64,000 nt of DNA, taken from Streptomyces collinus Tu 365 (GTDB lineage Bacteria > Actinomycetota > Actinomycetes > Streptomycetales > Streptomycetaceae). Below the pieces are notes generated by a model, which worked only from the letters and a program-made list of their open reading frames with translations, did no database searches and was not told where the DNA came from. The stretch lies in the NCBI RefSeq assembly GCF_000444875.1, contig NC_021985.1, positions 6,406,170 through 6,470,169 on the forward strand, given 5' to 3'. Position 1 is the first letter of the stretch. Every line of letters begins with the position of its first letter. The translations under genes and the position numbers were made by a program. This document shows, piece after piece, positions 24,726 to 33,162 of this stretch.

Positions 24726-25556
24726 TCACGGCCCGTCCCCGGGCCCGGCACCCGCGAACGCGGCCCCGGCGTCCCGCAGCCGCTCGTGCAGCCCCCGGAA
24801 GACCTCCGCCGAGCGGACGCCCGGCCAGTCGGCCGGCAGCAGGTGGGCGGGCAGGCCCGGGTCGGTGTAGGGGAGGTGGCGCCAGGTGTCGAGGGCGAGG
24901 AGGTAGTCGCGGTAGGCGTCCTCGGGCGCGGTGTCCGTGCGCCCCTCCCAGGCGTGCAGCACGGGCGCGTGCGCGTCCAGGAAGTGCTCGTGCTCCTTGG
25001 CGATCGCCGCCAGGTCCCACCAGCGGGCGACCGCCTCCGGGGTGGGGGCGAAGCCGAGGTGCTCGCCGCGGAAGAAGTCGACGTACGGGTCGAGGCGCAG
25101 CCGTCCCAGGGTGTGCCGGGTCTCCTCGTAGAGGCGTGCCGGGGCGATCCACACCCCGGGCGCCGCCGTGCCGAAGCCGAGGCCGGCCAGCCGGGAGCGC
25201 AGCACGTGCCGCTTCTGCCGCTCCGACTCGGGCACCGAGAACACCGCGAGCACCCAGCCCTCGTCCTCGGGCGGCCCGGCCAGATAGATGCGGCGGTCGC
25301 CGTCGTCCATCAACTGACGCGCCTCGGGGGACAGTTCGTAGCCGGCCGCCCCGGTCGCGGTGCGCGCGGGCAGCAGCAGGCCGCGGCGTTTGAGCCGGGA
25401 CACCGAGGAGCGGACGGACGGCGCGTCCACGCCGACCGCGGCCAGGAGCCGGATCAGCTCGGCGACGGGCACCGGACCGGGTGCGAAGCGGCCGTACGCG
25501 CCGTAGAGCGTGACGATGAGGGACCTGGGGGCGTGCTGCTCGGACACGTTGATCAT
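24726..25556 (-). CDS. PaaX family transcriptional regulator
   Basis: This 276-aa regulator is of the phenylacetyl-CoA-responsive PaaX type. It has an N-terminal winged HTH (SLIVTLYGAYGRFAPGPVPVAELIRLL, APSVRSSVSRLKRRGLLLP), a middle domain (GWVLAVFSVPESERQKRHVLRSRLAGLGFG) and a C-terminal domain (LDPYVDFFRGEH and YRDYLLALDTWRHLPYTDPGLP). It lies 15 bp downstream of the ligase gene in the same operon. The likely effector is the aryl-CoA made by that ligase, and the likely target is the GTGAC-N4-GTCA dyad found at both promoters of the cluster. Confidence 0.88.
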   Translation of the reverse strand: MINVSEQHAPRSLIVTLYGAYGRFAPGPVPVAELIRLLAAVGVDAPSVRSSVSRLKRRGLLLPARTATGAAGYELSPEARQLMDDGDRRIYLAGPPEDEGWVLAVFSVPESERQKRHVLRSRLAGLGFGTAAPGVWIAPARLYEETRHTLGRLRLDPYVDFFRGEHLGFAPTPEAVARWWDLAAIAKEHEHFLDAHAPVLHAWEGRTDTAPEDAYRDYLLALDTWRHLPYTDPGLPAHLLPADWPGVRSAEVFRGLHERLRDAGAAFAGAGPGDGP

Positions 25557-25571
25557 TTTAGTTCGTCGACA

Positions 25572-27164
25572 TCACTGCTGGTCACCTCCGGCCCGCAACC
25601 GGAACCGCTGGAGCTTGCCGGTGGCCGTGCGGGGCAGCGCGTCCAGGAAGACGAACTCGCGCGGGCACTTGTACGGGGTCAGCTCGCGGGTGAGGAAGGC
25701 GCGCAGCGCCTCCGGGTCGCGCGCCGCGCCCTCCCGCAGGACGGTGTACGCCACCGCCACCTGACCGCGGGCCTCGTCGGACCGGCCGACGACGGCCGTC
25801 TCGACCACGTCGGGGTGGCGCAGCAGGGCGTCCTCCACCTCGGGGCCGGCGATGTTGTACCCGGCGGAGACGATCATGTCGTCGGCGCGGGCCACGTAGC
25901 GGAAGTAGCCGTCGCTCTCCCGGACGTAGGTGTCGCCGGTGACGTTCCAGCCGCCGCGCACGTACTCCCGCTGCCGCGGGTCGGCCAGGTAGCGGCAGCC
26001 CACCGGGCCGCGGACCGCGAGCAGGCCGGGCTCGCCGTCGGGCACCGGGTCGCCGTGCGCGTCCTGCACGCGCGCCTGCCAGCCCGGCACCGGGACGCCC
26101 GTCGTGCCCGGCCTGATCCGCTCGTCGGCCGCCGAGATGAAGATGTGCAGCAGCTCGGTGGCGCCGATGCCGTTGATGACGCGCAGCCCGGTCCGCTCCC
26201 GCCAGGCCCGCCAGGTGGCCGCGGGCAGGTTCTCGCCCGCGGACACGCAGCGGCGCAGGGACGAGACGTCGTGGCCGTCCAGCTCGTCGAGCATCGCCCG
26301 GTAGGCGGTCGGCGCGGTGAACAGCACCGAGACCCGGTGCTCGGCGATCGCGGGCAGCAGCTGCCGGGGGCCGGCCTGTTCGAGGAGCAGGGCGCTGGCG
26401 CCGGCCCGCAGCGGGAAGACCACGAGGCCGCCGAGGCCGAAGGTGAAGCCGAGCGGCGGGCTGCCGGCGAACACGTCGTCCGGCCGGGGGCGCAGCACGT
26501 GGGCGGAGAAGGTGTCGGCTGTCGCCAGCACGTCCCGGTGGAAGTGCATGCACCCCTTGGGCCGGCCGGTGGTGCCGGAGGTGAAGGCGATGAGGGCCAC
26601 GTCGTCGGCGGCCGTGTCCACCGCCGGGTACGGGGTGCCGGGCGCCGGGCGGCGCAGCAGGTCGTCGGGCGCGTCGCCGCCGTACGTCGTGATGCGCAGG
26701 CCCGGTATCGCGGCCTTCGCCAGGTCGTCCACGGCCCGCACGTCGCACAGGGCGTGCCGGACCCGGGCGATCTCGCAGATCGTGGCCAGCTCGTGCGGAC
26801 GCTGCTGGGCCAGCACCGTGACCGCGACCGCGCCCGCCTTCAGCACCGCCAGCCAGCAGGCGGCGAGCCAGGGGCCGGTGGGGCCGCGCAGCAGCACCCG
26901 GTTGCCGGGCACCACTCCCAGCTCGCCGGTGAGGACGTGCGCGACGCGGTCCACCCGGGCGCGCAGGTCGCCGTACGTCCAGGCGGGGCCGGCCGGGGTG
27001 TGGAAGGCCGGCCGGGCGGGGTCGGTGCCGCCGAGCAGCTCGGCCGCGCAGTTGAGCCGCTCCGGGTAGCGCAGCTCCGGCAGGTCGAAGCACAGCTCGG
27101 GCCACTCGTCGGGCGGCGGGAGATGGTCGCGCGCGAAGGTGTCGACGTGGGCCGAGACGTGCAT
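25572..27164 (-). CDS. Benzoate-CoA ligase family protein (aryl-CoA ligase)
   Basis: This 530-aa adenylate-forming enzyme should activate an aromatic acid with ATP and CoA. Motifs are AFTSGTTGRPKGCMHFH (P-loop), NGIGATELLHIFISA (A5, as in benzoate- and 2-aminobenzoate-CoA ligases), GDTYVRESDGYFRYVARADDMI, and the C-terminal lysine motif PRTATGKLQRF. The gene is divergent from the acyl-CoA dehydrogenase and followed by paaX. Salicylate, anthranilate or benzoate are possible substrates; the rest of the cluster suggests an ortho-substituted benzoate. Confidence 0.85.
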   Translation of the reverse strand: MHVSAHVDTFARDHLPPPDEWPELCFDLPELRYPERLNCAAELLGGTDPARPAFHTPAGPAWTYGDLRARVDRVAHVLTGELGVVPGNRVLLRGPTGPWLAACWLAVLKAGAVAVTVLAQQRPHELATICEIARVRHALCDVRAVDDLAKAAIPGLRITTYGGDAPDDLLRRPAPGTPYPAVDTAADDVALIAFTSGTTGRPKGCMHFHRDVLATADTFSAHVLRPRPDDVFAGSPPLGFTFGLGGLVVFPLRAGASALLLEQAGPRQLLPAIAEHRVSVLFTAPTAYRAMLDELDGHDVSSLRRCVSAGENLPAATWRAWRERTGLRVINGIGATELLHIFISAADERIRPGTTGVPVPGWQARVQDAHGDPVPDGEPGLLAVRGPVGCRYLADPRQREYVRGGWNVTGDTYVRESDGYFRYVARADDMIVSAGYNIAGPEVEDALLRHPDVVETAVVGRSDEARGQVAVAYTVLREGAARDPEALRAFLTRELTPYKCPREFVFLDALPRTATGKLQRFRLRAGGDQQ

Positions 27165-27225
27165 GGCGGTTCGCCCCCTATGCCGTGAGGCGTCGAGACG
27201 GGCGTCCTGGTGCGCTCGCGGATCG

Positions 27226-27269
27226 AGCGTATCGTGTTGGTGACGGCAGTCAACTGTGCGCGATAACCT
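27226..27269. promoter_or_regulatory. Divergent promoters with shared PaaX-type dyad
   Basis: The minus strand has TTGACT (27253-27248), 16 bp, TACGCT (27231-27226) for the ligase-paaX operon. The plus strand has a -10 TAACCT (27264-27269) with GTGACG (27240-27245) as -35, 18 bp apart, for the dehydrogenase-ridA operon. The dyad GTGAC-GGCA-GTCAA (27240-27253) covers both -35 boxes and matches the dyad at 21391-21404. Confidence 0.55.
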
Positions 27270-27322
27270 CACCCGGAGACGGGAAGGTCACGACGGGACC
27301 CGTCCCGGAGGGAGGACCGGCA

Positions 27323-28456
27323 GTGCCCGCATTCTCACTCGAACCGGAACAGACCGCCTGGTGCGCCGAGCTGCGCGCCCTGGCCGCCGAACGGCTGCGC
27401 CCGCTCGCCGACAAGGGCGAACCGGGCCGGGTCAACCGGCCGCTCCTGACCGAGCTGGGCCGGCTCGGCCTCCTGGCGCGGCTGTTCGCGTCCGGCGCGC
27501 TCGACCTGTGCCTGATGCGGGAGTCGCTGGCCCAGTCCTGCACGGAGGCCGAGACCGCGCTGGCCCTCCAGGGCCTGGGCGCCCACCCGGTGCACGCCCA
27601 CGGCAGCGCCGCCCAGCGGGAGCGCTGGCTGCCCCGGGTGGCCGACGGCGGCGCGGTGGCCGCGTTCGCGCTCAGCGAGCCGGGCGCCGGCTCCGACGCG
27701 GCCGCCCTCGCCCTCGCGGCCGAGCCCGACGGCGGCTCCGGCTGGCGGCTCACCGGCGCCAAGTGCTGGATCTCCAACGCCCCCGAGGCCGACTTCTACA
27801 CCGTCTTCGCCCGCACCACCCCCGGCGCCGGAGCCCGCGGGGTGACCGCCTTCCTGGTCCCCGCCGACCGGCCGGGCCTGACCGGCTCCGCGCTGGAGAT
27901 GATCTCGCCGCACCCCATCGGCGCCCTCGACTTCGACGCCGTGCCCGTCACCGCCGAGGACGTGCTCGGCGAACCCGGCCGCGGCTTCGCCGTCGCCATG
28001 GGCACCCTCAACCTGTTCCGGCCCAGCGTCGGCGCCTTCGCGGTCGGCATGGCCCAGGCCGCGCTCGACGCCACCCTGCGGCACACCGCCGAACGGGAGG
28101 CGTTCGGGGGGCCGTTGATGCGCATGCAGGCGGTGTCCCACCAGGTCGCCGAGATGGCCCTGCGCACGGAGGCGGCCCGGCTGATGGTGTACGCGGCGGC
28201 GAGCGCCCACGACGCCGGCGCACCGGACGTCCCCGGGCGCGCCGCCATGGCGAAGCTGCTCGCCACCGAGACCGCGCAGTACGTCGTCGACACCGCCGTC
28301 CAGCTGCACGGCGCCCGGGCCCTGCGCCGCGGCCACCTCCTCGAACACCTCTACCGCGAGGTGCGCGCCCCGCGGATCTACGAGGGCGCGAGCGAGGTCC
28401 AGCGGGGCATCATCGCCAAGGAGCTGTACGCCACACCCACCCGGGAGGCACGGTGA
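27323..28456 (+). CDS. Acyl-CoA dehydrogenase family protein
   Basis: This 377-aa flavoenzyme has the acyl-CoA dehydrogenase signatures AFALSEPGAGSDAAALAL, CWISNAPEADFYTVFAR, the FAD-binding TAQYVVDTAVQLHGA and the C-terminal RIYEGASEVQRGIIAKEL, whose Glu aligns with the catalytic base of short-chain members. GGAGGGAGGA precedes the GTG start by 6 nt. It overlaps ridA (GTGA). In this cluster it may oxidise the alicyclic CoA thioester produced by the monooxygenase/reductase. Confidence 0.88.
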   Translation: MPAFSLEPEQTAWCAELRALAAERLRPLADKGEPGRVNRPLLTELGRLGLLARLFASGALDLCLMRESLAQSCTEAETALALQGLGAHPVHAHGSAAQRERWLPRVADGGAVAAFALSEPGAGSDAAALALAAEPDGGSGWRLTGAKCWISNAPEADFYTVFARTTPGAGARGVTAFLVPADRPGLTGSALEMISPHPIGALDFDAVPVTAEDVLGEPGRGFAVAMGTLNLFRPSVGAFAVGMAQAALDATLRHTAEREAFGGPLMRMQAVSHQVAEMALRTEAARLMVYAAASAHDAGAPDVPGRAAMAKLLATETAQYVVDTAVQLHGARALRRGHLLEHLYREVRAPRIYEGASEVQRGIIAKELYATPTREAR

Positions 28457-28851
28457 CGACCGAGCGCGTCAACCCGCCCGAACTGTCCCCGCCCGCGGGC
28501 TTCTCGCACGCCGTCGTCGCCACCGGCTCCCGCGTGGTGTTCCTCGCGGGCCAGACGGCGCTCGACGGCGACGGAAAGATCACCGGCACCACCCTGCCCG
28601 AGCAGTTCGAGAAGGCGCTCACCAGCCTCCTCACCGCCCTGGCCGCGGCCGGCGGCACCCCCGCCGACCTCGCCCGCGTCACCGTCTACGCCACCGACGT
28701 CGCCGACTACCGCACCCACGCCCGTCAGCTGGGCCGCATCTGGCGGGAGCGGGCCGGCCGGGACTACCCGGCGATGGCGGTCGTGGAGGTCGTCCGGCTG
28801 TGGGACGAGCGTGCGCTGGTGGAACTGGACGGGTTCGCGGTGCTGGCCTGA
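28453..28851 (+). CDS. RidA family protein (enamine/imine deaminase-like)
   Basis: This 132-aa YjgF/RidA-fold protein has VVFLAGQTALDGDGKITG, QFEKALTSLLTALAAAGG, LARVTVYATDVADYR and PAMAVVEVVRLWDERALVELDGFAV. The Arg that binds substrate carboxylates in active RidA (usually in the R..E..A region) is not obvious at VEVVRLWDE and should be checked. Coupled by GTGA to the acyl-CoA dehydrogenase, it fits release of ammonia from an enamine CoA ester, which would make sense if the substrate is 2-aminobenzoate. Confidence 0.8.
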   Translation: MTTERVNPPELSPPAGFSHAVVATGSRVVFLAGQTALDGDGKITGTTLPEQFEKALTSLLTALAAAGGTPADLARVTVYATDVADYRTHARQLGRIWRERAGRDYPAMAVVEVVRLWDERALVELDGFAVLA

Positions 28852-28855
28852 ACCC

Positions 28856-29050
28856 TCAGGCGGCCACCGCGAGCCGCTCGGCCGGGACCCGCCGGGGCGG
28901 GACCACGCTGCCGTCCGGGTGCAGTTCGCCCGAGTCGTCGAAGACGATCGAGCCGTCGCACAGCAGGGCCCAGCCCTGCTCCGGACGGGCGGTCACGAGA
29001 TGCGGGACACCGGCGCGGACGGCCGTGGACGAGATCGGGCAGGAGCACAT
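28856..29050 (-). CDS. DUF5999 family small protein
   Basis: This 64-aa protein resembles the actinobacterial DUF5999 family. It has an N-terminal MCxxPxS-type cysteine segment (MCSCPISSTAV), the core PEQGWALLCDGSIVFDDSGELHPDG, and a PPRR tail. GGAGGTG precedes the ATG. These small proteins are widespread in Streptomyces and their function is unknown. The gene converges on ridA with 4 bp between stops. Confidence 0.75.
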   Translation of the reverse strand: MCSCPISSTAVRAGVPHLVTARPEQGWALLCDGSIVFDDSGELHPDGSVVPPRRVPAERLAVAA

Positions 29051-29283
29051 GGCGCACCTCCACAGCGGGGTGGGAAGGGCCGGCGGGATCGGCCGCGGCC
29101 CGTGCACCGACCATGCCCGCGCCGCGGGCAGGGGGGAACCGTCCGCCAGGAAGCGTGACAACACGCGGACAGCTTCCGGACGGTCCGAAGACGCGCCACC
29201 GATGGGGTGACGGTCACGGCGGCCGGCCCGGCCGACCGGTACCAGTGGGACCCCCCCCACATCACGGAACCGGGAGGCATCCC

Positions 29284-29709
29284 ATGCCCGTACGTCACGC
29301 CCTCGCCACCGCCCTGGGAGCAGCGGCGCTGCTGTGTGCCGCGGTCGGCCCGGCCGCCGCCGGCACCGGCGAGAGCATCACGGTCGACCCCACCGGCACC
29401 GTCGCGCCCGACGGCACCGTCACCCTCTCCGGCACCTACCGCTGCACCGCCGGCACCGGTCCGGTCCTCGTCGGCTCCTCGGTCGGCCAGTCGGACCCCC
29501 GGGTCCAGCAGGGCGTCGGCGGCGGCGTCGCGCTGTGCGACGGCGCCGAACACCGCTGGGAGAACTCCGGCGAGGTCGTGCCCGGCTCGGTCGAGGCGGG
29601 GCCGGCCCATGTCCAGGCCGCCCTCGTGGAGCTGCGCCCGTCGGGCATCGTGCCGCTGCCCTATTTCCACGCGGTGGCGGAGCGGGACGTCACCCTCGTC
29701 CAGGACTGA
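29284..29709 (+). CDS. Secreted DUF6299-like protein
   Basis: This 141-aa protein has a signal peptide (VRHALATALGAAALLCAAVGPAAAG, cleavage near residue 27). A single beta-rich domain follows (ITVDPTGTVAPDGTVTLSGTYRC, SSVGQ, VALCDG) with two cysteines that could form a disulfide. It resembles small secreted actinobacterial proteins of the DUF6299 type. The function is unknown. It is divergent from the DUF5999 gene across 233 bp with no clear promoter motif. Confidence 0.65.
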   Translation: MPVRHALATALGAAALLCAAVGPAAAGTGESITVDPTGTVAPDGTVTLSGTYRCTAGTGPVLVGSSVGQSDPRVQQGVGGGVALCDGAEHRWENSGEVVPGSVEAGPAHVQAALVELRPSGIVPLPYFHAVAERDVTLVQD

Positions 29710-29768
29710 CACGCCCGCCCGGCGGCCCACCCCCGAGGGGCCGGGCCGCCGGGCGCGGGCCGAGGCCG

Positions 29769-29999
29769 TCAGGAGCGCTGCCAGCTGTGCGGGGCGTGGA
29801 AGGCGTGGGGGCGCCAGGAGGTGGTGCCGGGCGAGGAGGGCTCGGCGCCCTGCCCGGCCAGCGCGCTCCGGCTGAGCAGCAGCACCGTCAGGGCGGCCAG
29901 CTCCTCGTCGGTGGCCTCGCCGCGCTCGACACGGATCGGGGGAGTGGGGGACGTCACGGACGCGGGGGACGCCGGGGTCGTGGGGGACATCAGGGACAT
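29769..29999 (-). CDS. accE: Acyl-CoA carboxylase epsilon subunit
   Basis: This 76-aa protein has the short epsilon-subunit pattern IRVERGEATDEELAALTVLLLS followed by a Trp-Arg tail (TSWRPHAFHAPHSWQRS) that contacts the beta subunit in actinobacterial carboxylases. It lies 12 bp downstream of the beta subunit gene in the same direction. Together with a housekeeping biotinylated alpha subunit it would supply malonyl-CoA or a substituted malonyl-CoA. The operon starts beyond a predicted SARP operator at 32081-32109, which suggests the pair belongs to the natural product cluster. Confidence 0.85.
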   Translation of the reverse strand: MSLMSPTTPASPASVTSPTPPIRVERGEATDEELAALTVLLLSRSALAGQGAEPSSPGTTSWRPHAFHAPHSWQRS

Positions 30000-30010
30000 G
30001 CGGACCTCCG

Positions 30011-31555
30011 TCACTGAGGGGGATTGCCGTGCTTGCGCACGGGACGCTCGGCGTGCTTGGTGCGCAGCATCGTCAGCGCGCCGATGAGGACGCGGCGGGT
30101 GTCGGCGGGGTCGATGACGTCGTCCACCAGGCCGCGCTCGGCCGCGTAGTAGGGGTGCATCAGCTCGGCCTTGTACTCCTTGACCATCTTCTGCCGCATC
30201 GCCTCGGGGTCCTCGGCCTCGGCGATCTGGCGGCGGAAGATGACGTTGGCCGCGCCCTCGGCGCCCATCACGGCGATCTCGTTGGTGGGCCAGGCGTAGG
30301 TGAGGTCGGCCCCGATCGACTGGGAGTCCATGACGATGTAGGCACCTCCGTACGCCTTGCGCAGGATCAGCGAGATCCGGGGCACCGTCGCGTCGCAGTA
30401 GGCGTACAGGAGCTTCGCGCCGTGGCGGATGATGCCGCCGTGCTCCTGGCCCACGCCCGGCAGGAAGCCGGGCACGTCCAGCAGGGTGACGATCGGGATG
30501 CTGAACGCGTCGCACATCTGCACGAAACGGGCCGCCTTCTCCGACGCCTCGATGTCCAGCACACCCGCCAGGGTCTGCGGCTGGTTGGCGACGATCCCGA
30601 CGACCTGGCCGTCCAGCCGGGCCAGTGCGCAGATGACGTTGCGCGCCCAGCGCTGGTGGACCTCCAGGTACTCGCCGTCGTCGACGATCTCCTCGATCAC
30701 CCGCGTCATGTCGTACGGCCGGTTCCCGTCGGCGGGCACCAGGTCGGCCAGCGTCTCGCAGCGCCGCTCCGCGGGGTCGTCGCAGGGCACCGAGGGCGGG
30801 TTCTCGCGGTTGTTGCGGGGCAGCAGCGACAGGAGGTAGCGCACCTCCTCCAGGCACGTCTCCTCGTCGTCGTACGCGAAGTGGCACACGCCCGAGGTCT
30901 CGGCGTGGACGTCGGCGCCGCCCAGGCCGTTCTGGGTGATCTCCTCGCCGGTGACGGCCTTGACCACGTCGGGGCCGGTGATGAACATCTGCGAGGTCTC
31001 GCGGACCATGAACACGAAGTCGGTCAGCGCCGGGCTGTAGGCGGCACCGCCGGCGCACGGGCCGAGCATCACCGAGATCTGCGGGATGACGCCGGACGCC
31101 GCCGTGTTGCGCCGGAAGATGCCGCCGTAGCCCGCGAGGGCGGTGACGCCCTCCTGGATGCGGGCGCCCGCGCCGTCGTTCAGGGAGACCAGGGGCGCAC
31201 CGGCCGCGATGGCCATGTCCATGATCTTGTGGATCTTCGCGGCGTGGGCCTCGCCCAGGGCGCCGCCGAAGATCCGGAAGTCATGGGCGTAGACGAAGAC
31301 GGTACGTCCCTCGACCGTGCCCCAGCCGGTGACGACACCGTCGGTGTACGGCTTCTTCGCCTCCAGGCCGAACCCGGTCGCCCGGTGCCGGCGCAGCGAC
31401 TCGACCTCCTGGAAGGAGCCCTCGTCGAGGAGCAGGCCGATCCGTTCGCGCACGGTGAGCTTGCCCTTGGCCTTCTGGGCGGCGGTCGCCTTCTCGCTCG
31501 GGCCGGCGAGCACCCGCTCGCGTATGCCGGCCAGTTCCTCGACCTGGGACCTCAT
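30011..31555 (-). CDS. accB: Acyl-CoA carboxylase beta subunit (carboxyltransferase)
   Basis: This 514-aa carboxyltransferase is of the PccB/AccB type. It has YAHDFRIFGGALGEAHAAKI, the N-half oxyanion loop GAGARIQEGVTALAGYG with MLGPCAGGAAYSPAL, and the C-half loop PGFLPGVGQEHGGIIRHGAK with KAYGGAYIVMDSQ. The residue controlling acetyl versus propionyl preference needs an alignment. The cluster PKS extender appears to be malonyl-CoA, so acetyl-CoA carboxylation would fit. Downstream of a putative membrane gene and upstream of the epsilon subunit, all on the minus strand. Confidence 0.92.
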   Translation of the reverse strand: MRSQVEELAGIRERVLAGPSEKATAAQKAKGKLTVRERIGLLLDEGSFQEVESLRRHRATGFGLEAKKPYTDGVVTGWGTVEGRTVFVYAHDFRIFGGALGEAHAAKIHKIMDMAIAAGAPLVSLNDGAGARIQEGVTALAGYGGIFRRNTAASGVIPQISVMLGPCAGGAAYSPALTDFVFMVRETSQMFITGPDVVKAVTGEEITQNGLGGADVHAETSGVCHFAYDDEETCLEEVRYLLSLLPRNNRENPPSVPCDDPAERRCETLADLVPADGNRPYDMTRVIEEIVDDGEYLEVHQRWARNVICALARLDGQVVGIVANQPQTLAGVLDIEASEKAARFVQMCDAFSIPIVTLLDVPGFLPGVGQEHGGIIRHGAKLLYAYCDATVPRISLILRKAYGGAYIVMDSQSIGADLTYAWPTNEIAVMGAEGAANVIFRRQIAEAEDPEAMRQKMVKEYKAELMHPYYAAERGLVDDVIDPADTRRVLIGALTMLRTKHAERPVRKHGNPPQ

Positions 31556-31584
31556 GTCTCCCCCTGGTTCCCTGAAGTGACGGA

Positions 31585-32022
31585 TTACCGGTCGCCGAGC
31601 CGGCGCAGCGCGCTCGCCTGGAGTGCGGCGAACGCCGCCACGACGGCCGCCTGCAGCACGGTCCACACCGTGCCGACGGTGTTCGGGCCGAACCACCCGA
31701 AGACGGCGGTGACGACCGAGGCGAGCGCCCACAGCGCGTTGGCCTCGATCACCGCCTTGGTGGCGGTCCCGCCGGGCACCGGCCGGCTCGCCAGCAGGGC
31801 CACGAGGGCGCCGTACACGGTGAGGAACGCCCCGATGCCGCGCAGGAGTCCGGAGCCGAGGCCGAGCAGATCGCCCACCGGTCCGGCGGCGAGCAGGTAG
31901 ATCAGGCCGTTGGCGGCGGTGACGGCCGCGTCCAGCGCGAGGAAGGTCCGTAACGGGCGGGCCGCGGCGGAGCGGGTGAGCGTATGCCGCGCCGCGTGCG
32001 CCGGGGTCTGGCTCGTGGTCAT
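31585..32022 (-). CDS. Small integral membrane protein, 4 helices
   Basis: This 145-aa protein has about four hydrophobic helices (ALDAAVTAANGLIYLLAAG, GIGAFLTVYGALVALLA, NALWALASVVTAVFGWFG, TVWTVLQAAVVAAFAALQA) after a short polar N-terminus. GGAGG lies 4 nt before the ATG. It resembles small SPW/DoxX-like membrane proteins but I cannot place it firmly. It is the first gene of a three-gene minus-strand run with the carboxylase subunits, and GTCAG repeats lie 60 bp upstream of its start. Confidence 0.65.
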   Translation of the reverse strand: MTTSQTPAHAARHTLTRSAAARPLRTFLALDAAVTAANGLIYLLAAGPVGDLLGLGSGLLRGIGAFLTVYGALVALLASRPVPGGTATKAVIEANALWALASVVTAVFGWFGPNTVGTVWTVLQAAVVAAFAALQASALRRLGDR

Positions 32023-32080
32023 GGGGCCTCCGAAAGTAGGGAAGTCTGATTCCACTTGCCCGAAGAGCGTGCCAGGACGG

Positions 32081-32109
32081 GCTGACCGGCGGCTGACGGA
32101 GCGCTTACG
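32081..32109 (-). promoter_or_regulatory. Putative SARP operator 1 (11-bp period)
   Basis: On the minus strand GTAAG (32108-32104), GTCAG (32097-32093) and GTCAG (32086-32082) are spaced exactly 11 bp, pointing at the membrane protein/carboxylase operon. The same element recurs across the cluster. Confidence 0.55.
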
Positions 32110-32124
32110 CGCCCGGCCGGTCCC

Positions 32125-32910
32125 TCAGACCGGCTGCAGGCGCATGTCGCCGGTCAGGGCCGGGTCGTGGGAGAGGATCGCGTGCTCGACCCGGCGCAGC
32201 GCGGGGGAGGGCTGTATCCCCAGTTCGTCGTCGAGGTGGCGGCGCATCCGGCGGAAGACGTCGAGCGCGTCGGCCTGCCGGCCCGAGCCGTACAGGGCGA
32301 TCATCAGCTGCTCGCAGAACCGTTCCCGCAACGGGTGGTTGGTGTGGGCCTCGGTCAGTTCGGCGAGCACCGCGGCATGGCGGCCCAGCCGCAGCTCGGC
32401 GTCGAAGCGCAGCTCCATGGCGCGCATCCGGTACTCCTCGTAGCGCGCGGCAGCGAGCTGGCACAGCGTCCCGGCGGTGAACCCGCCGAACACCGGACCG
32501 CGCCACATGCCCAGCGCGTCGCCCAGCAGCCGCGCGGTGCGGGCCGCGTCGTCCGGCGTCGCGGCCTCGGCCAGCCGCACCGCCCTGATGAACTCGGCCG
32601 CGTCCAGCTCGCCCTCGCCGACACCGAGCCGGTAGCCGGAGGGGTGCATGGTCACCCGGGAGGCCGGCCGGTCCGGCTCCAGGTCACGGAGTCTGCGGCG
32701 CAGCCGGCTGACGTGGGCCTGGAGCGCGTTGGCCTGGTTGTCGGGGACCGAGTCCCCCCACATCTCCTCCGCCAGGCTCTCCCCGGACACCGGCTGCCCC
32801 TCGCTGACCAGCAGCGTCTGCACCAGAGTGCGCTGCAGGTCGCCGGAGACGTCCGCCGGGCCGTGGACGGTGAGTATCTGCAGCGCTCCGAGTACGGAGA
32901 ACCTCAGCAT
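32125..32910 (-). CDS. SARP family transcriptional activator (cluster-situated)
   Basis: This 261-aa regulator has the SARP layout. An OmpR-like winged HTH comes first (MLRFSVLGALQI, LVQTLLVSEGQPVSGESLAEEMWGDSVPDNQANALQAHVSRLRRRL, about residues 1-95). The bacterial transcriptional activation domain follows (about 105-255, with LRERFCEQLMIALYGSGRQADALDVFRRMRRHLDDELGIQPSPALR). Such proteins activate antibiotic clusters by binding direct repeats with an 11-bp period; the GTCAG repeats in this window fit. VlmI of the valanimycin cluster is also a SARP. The gene lies downstream of the tRNA-like gene on the same strand, separated by a hairpin. Confidence 0.9.
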   Translation of the reverse strand: MLRFSVLGALQILTVHGPADVSGDLQRTLVQTLLVSEGQPVSGESLAEEMWGDSVPDNQANALQAHVSRLRRRLRDLEPDRPASRVTMHPSGYRLGVGEGELDAAEFIRAVRLAEAATPDDAARTARLLGDALGMWRGPVFGGFTAGTLCQLAAARYEEYRMRAMELRFDAELRLGRHAAVLAELTEAHTNHPLRERFCEQLMIALYGSGRQADALDVFRRMRRHLDDELGIQPSPALRRVEHAILSHDPALTGDMRLQPV

Positions 32911-33010
32911 GCCTTCTCCCCCTTGAACGACAATTCCTGGCGAAGATGTTTCTTTCCCGATTCTTTCCGGGCCCGTGCCACGGTGAAATGCCGGGGCCCC
33001 GAACGCGCCG

Positions 33011-33052
33011 CGCCCCGGCGGGCGCATGATTTCTCATCGGCCCGCCGGGGCG
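33011..33052 (-). terminator. 13-bp hairpin between the tRNA and SARP genes
   Basis: Perfect arms 33011-33023 and 33040-33052 (13 bp, 16-nt loop) lie between the tRNA 3' end (33163) and the SARP start (32910). This may terminate the tRNA transcript or attenuate transcription into the SARP gene. Confidence 0.5.
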
Positions 33053-33162
33053 GTTGCTCCGCCGGGACGGGGGGCGGCCGGCGGCTCCTGGGACGTCCGG
33101 TCCCGCAGCGTCTTCGGCGCGGCACCGGACGGAAAGAATTCTTGCTCGTGTACTTCCGACCG

